Below are positions 58,994 through 64,000 of a stretch of 64,000 bases of DNA, in pieces. Each line of letters begins with the position of its first letter. Within the stretch, counting starts at the first letter, position 1. The DNA lies in NCBI GenBank assembly GCA_963995525.1, contig OZ023206.1, positions 2,431,565 to 2,495,564 of the forward strand, written 5' to 3'. Position numbers and translations under genes: made by a program. The notes under the pieces were generated by a model. The model saw nothing but the letters and a program-made list of their open reading frames with translations. It was not told the origin of the DNA and did no database searches. Origin of the DNA: Escarpia spicata (lineage: Eukaryota; Annelida; Polychaeta; Sabellida; Siboglinidae).

Positions 58994-61000
58994 GTTATTA
59001 AGTTTGCACAGGCCCATACAGCACCGACCCCAACATAGGCCTACACAGCGGCGACCCCAACACAGGCCTACACGGCACCCATCCCCAAAACAGGCCTATA
59101 CGGCACCCAACCCCAAAACAAGCCTAGACGGCACTCAACCCCAACACAGGCCTATACGGCACCCAACCCCAACACAGGCCTATACGACACCTGACCCCAA
59201 CATAGGCCTATACGACACCTGACCCCAACACAGGCCTGTAGGACACCTGACCCCAACACAGGCCTATACGGCACCCGACCCCAACACAGGCCTATACGGC
59301 ACCCGATCGCAACACAGGCCTATACGACACCCGACCCCAACACAGGCCTATACGACACCTGACCTCAACACAGGCCTATATGACACCTGACCCCCAACAC
59401 AGGCCTATACGACACCTGGCCCCAACACAGGCCTATAGGACATCTGACCCCCAACACAGGCCTATACGACACCTGACTCCAACACAGGCCTGTAGGACAT
59501 CCGACCCCAACACAGGCCTATACGGCACTCGACCCCAACACAGGCCTATACGGCACCCAACCCCACCACAGGCCTATATGGTACCCGACCCCAACACAGA
59601 CCTCTACCACACCTGACCGCAACACAGGCCTATACGACACCCGACCCCAACACAGGCCTATACAGCACCTGACCCCAACACAGGCCTATACAGCACCTGA
59701 CCGCAACACAGGCCTATACGACACTCGACCCCAACACAGGCCTATACAGCATCCGACCATATAAGACACCAACACAGGCCTATAAAACACCCGACCCCAA
59801 CACAGGCCTATACAGCACCTGACCCCAACACAGGCTTATCCCGCACCCGACCCCAACACAGGCCTATACAGCACCCGACCCCAACACAGGCCTATACAGC
59901 ACCCGACCCCAACACAGGCCTATACAGCACCCGACCCCAACACAGGCCTATACAGCACCCGAACCCAACACAGGCCTATACAGCACCCGACCCCAACACA
60001 GGCCTATACAGCACCCGACCCCAACACAGGCCTATACAGCACCCGACCCCAACACAGGCCTATACAGCACCCGACCCCAACACAGGCCTATACAGCACCC
60101 GACCCCAACACAGGCCTATACAGCACCCGACCCCAACACAGGCCTATACAGCACCCGACCCCAACACAGGCCTATACAGCACCCGACCCCAACACAGGCC
60201 TATACAGCACCCGACCCCAACACAGGCCTATACAGCACCCGACCCCAACACAGGCCTATACAGCACCCGACCCCAACACAGGCCTATACAGCACCCGACC
60301 CCAACACAGGCCTATACAGCACCCGACCCAAACACAGGCCTATACAGCACCCGACCCCAACACAGGCCTATACAGCACCCGACCCCAACACAGGCCTATA
60401 CGGCACCCGACCCCAACACAGGCCTATACGGCACCCGACCCCAACACAGGCCTATACGGCACCCGACCCCAACACAGGCCTATACGGCACCCGACCGCAA
60501 CACAGGCCTATACGACACCCGACCCCAACACAGGCCTATACGGCACCTGACCCCAACACAGGCCTATACGGCACCTGACCGCAACACAGGCCTATACGAC
60601 ACTCGACCCCAACACAGGCCTATACAGCATCCGACCATATAAGACACCAACACAGGCCTATAAAACACCCGACCCCAACACAGGCCTATACAGCACCTGA
60701 CCCCAACACAGGCTTATCCCGCACCCGACCCCAACACAGGCCTATACAGCACCCGACCCCAACACAGGCCTATACGACACCCGACCCCAACACAGGCCTA
60801 TACAGCACCTGACCCCAACACAGGCCTATACAGCACCTGACCCCAACACAGGCTTATCCCGCACCCGACCCCAACACAGGCCTATACAGCACCCGACCCC
60901 AACACAGGCCTATACGACACCCGACCCCAACACAGGCCTATACAGCATCCGACCCCAACACAAGCCTATACAGCACTCAACCCCAACACAGCTGTTCTAA
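58994..61000. repeat. 28-bp minisatellite, about 72 copies
   Basis: The monomer reads ACCCGACCCCAACACAGGCC then TATACAGC. The outer units vary more (TATACGGC, TATACGAC), while the centre (59880-60400) is nearly uniform. A marked block with ATCCGACCATATAAGACACC occurs at 59751 and again at 60629, 878 bp apart, showing block duplication. Confidence 0.98.
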
Positions 61001-61449
61001 GGCATGTTCCATCAATGTTGTGATTTGTGCCAAAATGCATACCTTGTAGTCCCAACTTTCAATGTTTATTTCCCTCAACAAATAATCCCAAACTAATAAA
61101 ATACTAAAAGAGTGGTTGCACAGGGCATTGGTCGCACTTACTGGGTGGGAGGGAGGCAAAGTTTGTGTGAGAACACAAATGTGCATTATCAAATGACAAA
61201 CCCACATGAAGATTCCTATGTTGAGAAGCAACTGGTGTTGGATCCGACATTAAATAAAAATTAATTAATAGTTTGATGATTTCACCAGAACAACATAAAA
61301 GTTGCACAAACAAGCTGGCTGGTGAGCAGGCAGTTAGGGTTAGGTTACGGTTAGGGCTAAGTCAGTGGAGAGTTTGCAAGTTTGTTTTTTGCAAAACAAA
61401 CTGGTTAGGGTTAGGTTACACCAACCTACCATAACTTGAGTAAGCAATA
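61001..61449. other. Intron DNA with short telomere-like tracts
   Basis: GGTTAGGGTTAGG-type tracts lie at about 61334-61362 and 61403-61418. No gene was recognised. Confidence 0.6.
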
Positions 61450-61956
61450 GACCTAGACCAGCTAAACAGCCCACTCTCTGAGACCTCCACATGAGCTCAA
61501 CAATACTCCTAGACCAGTTACACCGCCCACTCTCTGAGACCTCCACATGAGCTCAACAATACTCCTAGACCAGCTACACCGCCCACTCTCTGAGACCTCC
61601 ACATGAGCTCAACAATACTCCTAGACCAGCTACACCGCCCACTCTCTGAGACCTCCACATGAGCTCAACAATACTCCTAGACCAGCTACACCGCCCACTC
61701 TCTGAGACCTCCACATGAGCTCAACAATACTCCTAGACCAGCTACACCGCCCACTCTCTGAGACCTCCACATGAGCTCAACAATACTCCTAGACCAGCTA
61801 CACCGCCCACTCTCTGAGACCTCCACATGAGCTCAACAATACTCCTAGACCAGTTACACCGCCCACTCTCTGAGACCTCCACATGAGCTCAACAATACTC
61901 CTAGACCAGCTACACTGCCCACTCTCTGAGACCTCCACATGAGCTCAACAATACTC
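61450..61956. repeat. 56-bp minisatellite, about 9 copies
   Basis: The monomer contains CTCCTAGACCAGCTACACCG, CCCACTCTCTGAGACCTCCA and CATGAGCTCAACAATA. Units are almost identical. Confidence 0.97.
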
Positions 61957-62060
61957 TAGCCACATACCAGTGGCCAACACAGTGATGAACCGATCATAGG
62001 AAGAAAAACGAATTTAGGAGGCATCTTTGATAACTTACGTTGTGATTGGTTGCGTTGCAG

Positions 62061-62227
62061 GATAATCTACGGGTTTGTGAGCAAGGCCCATGCGACAAAG
62101 CTGCTGACAGACCAGCCTGACGGAACGTTTCTGCTTCGGTTCAGTGAGAGCAGCATCGAGGCGAGCATGAAGGCCGACATCTGTGGCTGCATCACAGTCG
62201 CTGTCACCACTCCCAACCCACAGACAG
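62061..62227 (+). CDS. STAT: STAT exon, SH2 domain core with FLLRFS motif
   Basis: This 167-nt exon lies between GGTTGCGTTGCAG and GTGAGT and has one spare base at each end. It encodes IIYGFVSKAHATKLLTDQPD, then GTFLLRFSESSIEASMKADI and CGCITVAVTTPNPQT. The Arg of FLLRFS (codon at 62137) is the invariant phosphotyrosine-binding residue of SH2 domains. In most STATs the FS-(D/E)-S motif is followed after a few residues by GGITIA; here about eight to ten additional residues (around EASMKADI) separate SES from CGCITVAV, which may be a lineage-specific loop. The exon end seeds a 28-bp array that repeats CACAGACAGGTGAGTC. Confidence 0.96.
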
Positions 62228-62415
62228 GTGAGTCGTGTCACCACCCACAGACAGGTGAGTCATGTCACAACCCACAGACAGGTGAGTCATGTCACCACCC
62301 ATATACAGGTGAGTCATGTCACCATCCATAGACAGGTGAGTCATGTCATAACCCACAGACAGGTGAGTCATGTCATAACCCACAGACAGGTGAGTCATGT
62401 CACCACCCACATACA
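62210..62415. repeat. 28-bp minisatellite seeded on the 62061 exon donor, about 7 copies
   Basis: The monomer reads CACAGACAGGTGAGTCATGT then CACCACCC. The first copy is the exon end (CCACAGACAG) with donor GTGAGT; at least six further copies keep AG followed by GTGAGT. Confidence 0.96.
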
Positions 62416-62750
62416 GAGAGTGTTCATGTGTTTTCAAGAGACCATGTCATGTTCATGTATGTTCAAGAGAGTTGGATGTGTTCATGTGTTTTCAAGAGAC
62501 CCTGTCATGTTCATGTGTGTTCAAGAGAGTCGAATGTGTTCATGTGTTTTCAAGAGACCCTGTTATGTTCGTGTGTGTTCAAGAGAGTTGGATGTGTTCA
62601 TGTGTTTTCAAGAGACCCTGTCATGTTCATGTGTGTTCAAGAGAGTCAAATGTGTTCATGTGTTTTCAAGAGACCCTGTCATGTTCATGTGTTTTCAGGA
62701 GAGCTGGATGTGTTCATGTGTTTTCAGGAGAGCTGGATGTGTTCCATGTC
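62416..62750. repeat. 58-bp dimeric repeat seeded on the 62728 exon acceptor
   Basis: Alternating 29-bp halves read TGTTCATGTGTTTTCAAGAG plus ACCCTGTCA and TGTTCATGTGTGTTCAAGAG plus AGTTGGATG, about five dimers. Only the last two units have TTTTCAGGAGAGCTGGATG; in all earlier ones the acceptor AG has become AA, so those are silent as splice sites. Confidence 0.95.
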
Positions 62751-62913
62751 AAGGACCACTTGGCCACCAAGGACATCATCAACTCGAGCCTTGCTCAGAT
62801 CCTAGACTCGTTTGAGTTTGACGACGCCATGGGTCGCAAACAACGCCTGCTGCACTACCTCTGGCCCAACCGAACATTTGAGGAGGTCTTCAAGGCTTAT
62901 CTGCCTCAACGTG
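62728..62913 (+). CDS. STAT: STAT exon, C-terminal half of SH2
   Basis: This 186-nt exon follows CATGTGTTTTCAG and ends CGTG before GTGAGT. It starts with two bases and leaves one. It encodes ELDVFHVKDHLATKDIINSS, then LAQILDSFEFDDAMGRKQRL, LHYLWPNRTFEEVF and KAYLPQR. The pattern matches the STAT SH2 region (KDLSIRSLADRI-like helix, then a LYPxxPKDEVFxxYY-like segment, here LWPNRTFEEVFKAYL). A second, identical acceptor with the same 17 exon bases lies exactly 29 bp upstream (exon start 62699); its use would shift the frame, so the downstream site is chosen. Confidence 0.94.
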
Positions 62914-63028
62914 GTGAGTGGCCACATGGGCCATACATGTTCCGTTTGTTTTTATTGTAAAATCATGTCATGCAGTGACTGTATCTATTATAACATATTG
63001 ACCACATAAATATGTTTTAACGACGCAG

Positions 63029-63235
63029 AGACAACCTTAGAACTTAACAGTCCAGTGTTTACCAAGATCTCCATGTTGTCAGAGACAACCTTAGAATTCA
63101 ACAGTCCAATGTTTACCAAGATCTCTGTGTTGTCAGAGACAGCCTTAGCATTCAACAGTCCAATGTTTACCAAGATCTCCCTGTTGTCAGAGACAAGAAT
63201 TCAACGGTCCAATGTATACCTCCGTGTTGTCAGTC
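63029..63235. repeat. 54-bp tandem repeat, about 3.5 copies
   Basis: Units contain TCAACAGTCCAATGTTTACC, AAGATCTCC and TGTTGTCAGAGACA. The last copies are truncated. Confidence 0.93.
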
Positions 63236-63390
63236 GATCAAATGACATTCCATATCTTTCAATAACTAGTAGATTCCCGTAAAACCAAATTGTGATGGCG
63301 CCACCTCCTGATTAACGCATGTAATAGATCTATTTTTATATATATTTATCATACCATGAACAATATATCATGTCAGTTGTACAATTTATG

Positions 63391-63705
63391 GAGCACAGTA
63401 GCGCAGCGGTATGAGCTTCGGACCCTCGACTGAAAGAACCCGGGTTCGAAACCTGTGTGGTGATATCGAACCTTGGGCAAGTTCTACATTGCTTGAGTTC
63501 ACTCAGCTGTATGAATGAGTACCTAGCTATAGACAGTGGTGGATATTTGTGTATGAATAGTCTTTGTGTATTAATTGCAATGTGGCTCGATGCTTCCCAG
63601 ACTTCTGGAGGTGGCGTTCGATTGAACAGTTCTGCCAGGGAGTAAAGTGTAAAGCGCTTTGAGCAGTCCTGAGGACTGGATACTGCGCTATATAAGAACT
63701 TACAC
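63391..63705 (+). mobile_element. tRNA-derived SINE
   Basis: The head resembles a tRNA, with an A-box-like TAGCGCAGCGGTATGAGC (63399-63416) and a B box GGTTCGAAACC (63443-63453). The body extends to a conserved tail, AAAGCGCTTTGAGCAG (63651) and GCGCTATATAAGAACT (63685), shared with the fragment at 19357. Transcription by RNA polymerase III is expected from the boxes. The tRNA-like fold lacks good pairing, so this is not a functional tRNA gene. It lies 70 bp before the exon at 63775. Confidence 0.85.
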
Positions 63706-63774
63706 CAAAAATATCATTGCATCAATTTGGCGCTTATTAAATGATTAAATATTACACATTTGATTGTGTTACAG

Positions 63775-63841
63775 AGAACAAAGACGACCCCTACAAACAA
63801 GGTCGCGTCACCATCACTATTCTGCTGTGCAGTGACGAAAG
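63775..63841 (+). CDS. STAT: STAT exon, end of SH2
   Basis: This 67-nt exon follows GATTGTGTTACAG and ends before GTAAAC with two bases over. It encodes NKDDPYKQGRVTITILLCSD followed by E. It matches the end of the STAT SH2 domain, where a GYVP/GYVK-like segment leads into a short strand (here QGRVTITILL). The phosphorylated tyrosine and transactivation tail should follow in exons beyond the window. It lies about 70 bp downstream of a SINE. Confidence 0.88.
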
Positions 63842-64000
63842 GTAAACTGCGACTTGAAATGCTACTCAGAGAAGTGATCATTTCATCTTTTCCTAAGTGA
63901 TCTGGAACTAAAATGTCCGAGATTGCAGGTGCAGGTCACAAATGAATTAGACTTTGTTATATCTTTCACTAATAATGGAATTTGTGTGCATTTTTGTACA
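63842..64000. other. Start of the next STAT intron
   Basis: It begins with the donor GTAAAC. No further exon is seen before the window ends. Confidence 0.6.

Larger units (their letters stand above)
4170..63841 (+). other. STAT: STAT transcription factor gene, partial (STAT5/6-like), 14-15 exons
   Basis: Fourteen exons, with one further candidate at 8536-8610, join in a consistent phase on the + strand and together encode part of a STAT protein. Seen in the sequence: helical coiled-coil segments; FVVDKPPPQ opening the DNA-binding domain; a SLPIILISHV strand and LVWNTAF; the linker motif FPFWKWF; and the SH2 signature DGTFLLRFSES. The order and spacing match STAT5/STAT6 family members. STATs are cytoplasmic factors that are phosphorylated by JAK-type kinases, dimerise through SH2-phosphotyrosine contacts and bind DNA in the nucleus. 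The amino-terminal domain, the tyrosine tail and the transactivation region fall outside the window. Exons total about 1.75-1.82 kb within roughly 60 kb, so introns of up to 14 kb filled with minisatellites and transposons make up nearly all of the locus. Assignment to STAT is secure. The choice of STAT5/6 over other STATs rests on recognition of motifs. Confidence 0.95.

Noticed and set aside
62183..62960. Frames of 125-210 aa across 62183-62960 as separate proteins
   Set aside because: They join STAT exons with intron repeats. The splice sites and phases show that the true coding pieces are 62061-62227 and 62728-62913.
63391..63465. Functional tRNA gene
   Set aside because: A and B boxes are present, but the anticodon and acceptor stems do not pair well and the sequence continues into a SINE body and tail.

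Overview
The window is eukaryotic genomic DNA from an invertebrate animal. It lies inside one large, repeat-swollen gene on the + strand. The gene is a STAT transcription factor (signal transducer and activator of transcription) that most resembles the STAT5/STAT6 branch. Fourteen exons, plus one further candidate (8536-8610), can be placed between 4170 and 63841. Their reading frames join without a break at every junction, and they encode about 580-607 residues: part of the coiled-coil domain, the whole DNA-binding domain, the linker, and the SH2 domain with its FLLRFS motif. The N-terminal domain lies upstream of the window, and the phosphotyrosine tail and transactivation segment lie downstream. 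Exons make up under 3% of the window. The lineage cannot be fixed from sequence alone. CR1-like LINEs, a tRNA-derived SINE, a TTAA-type MITE and the intron minisatellites suit a lophotrochozoan or an invertebrate deuterostome.

The introns are dominated by tandem arrays. By hand count about 28 arrays, with units from 14 to 67 bp, cover roughly half of the 64 kb. The largest is a 53-bp array of about 8 kb (37650-45710). Others are a 37-bp array (51812-55160), a 32-bp array (14571-17830), a 34-bp array (4856-7569), a 36-bp array (1-2238), a 28-bp array (58994-61000), a 29-bp array (35262-37126) and a 67-bp array (9975-11514). The very long open frames across these arrays are artefacts of repetition.

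The most striking pattern is that many arrays are built from this gene's own splice junctions. Five exon ends with their 5' splice sites (exons at 4170, 14461, 19466, 51695 and 62061) and four 3' splice sites (exons at 20855, 37127, 58819 and 62728) lie in or beside arrays whose monomers repeat that junction. The gene therefore carries hundreds of decoy splice sites next to its real ones. Three other arrays are seeded by mobile elements: a MITE end (44 bp), a LINE endonuclease codon block (24 bp, encoding GHGGVGLY) and the C-terminal end of a LINE reverse transcriptase (44 bp).

Mobile elements sit mainly in the intron between the exons at 23489 and 34954. They are a LINE reverse-transcriptase fragment (23660-24310), a second RT fragment (25175-25460), a nearly full but decayed CR1-like LINE (25485-28610), and a third LINE (29400-34310) that is split by its own minisatellite and by CR1 tails inserted into it. 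Elsewhere are two inverted copies of a MITE with TTAA target sites (21277-23272 and 56060-56702), SINE sequences (19357-19412 and 63391-63705) and several dispersed repeat pairs. No convincing second host gene, tRNA, rRNA or CRISPR array was seen.
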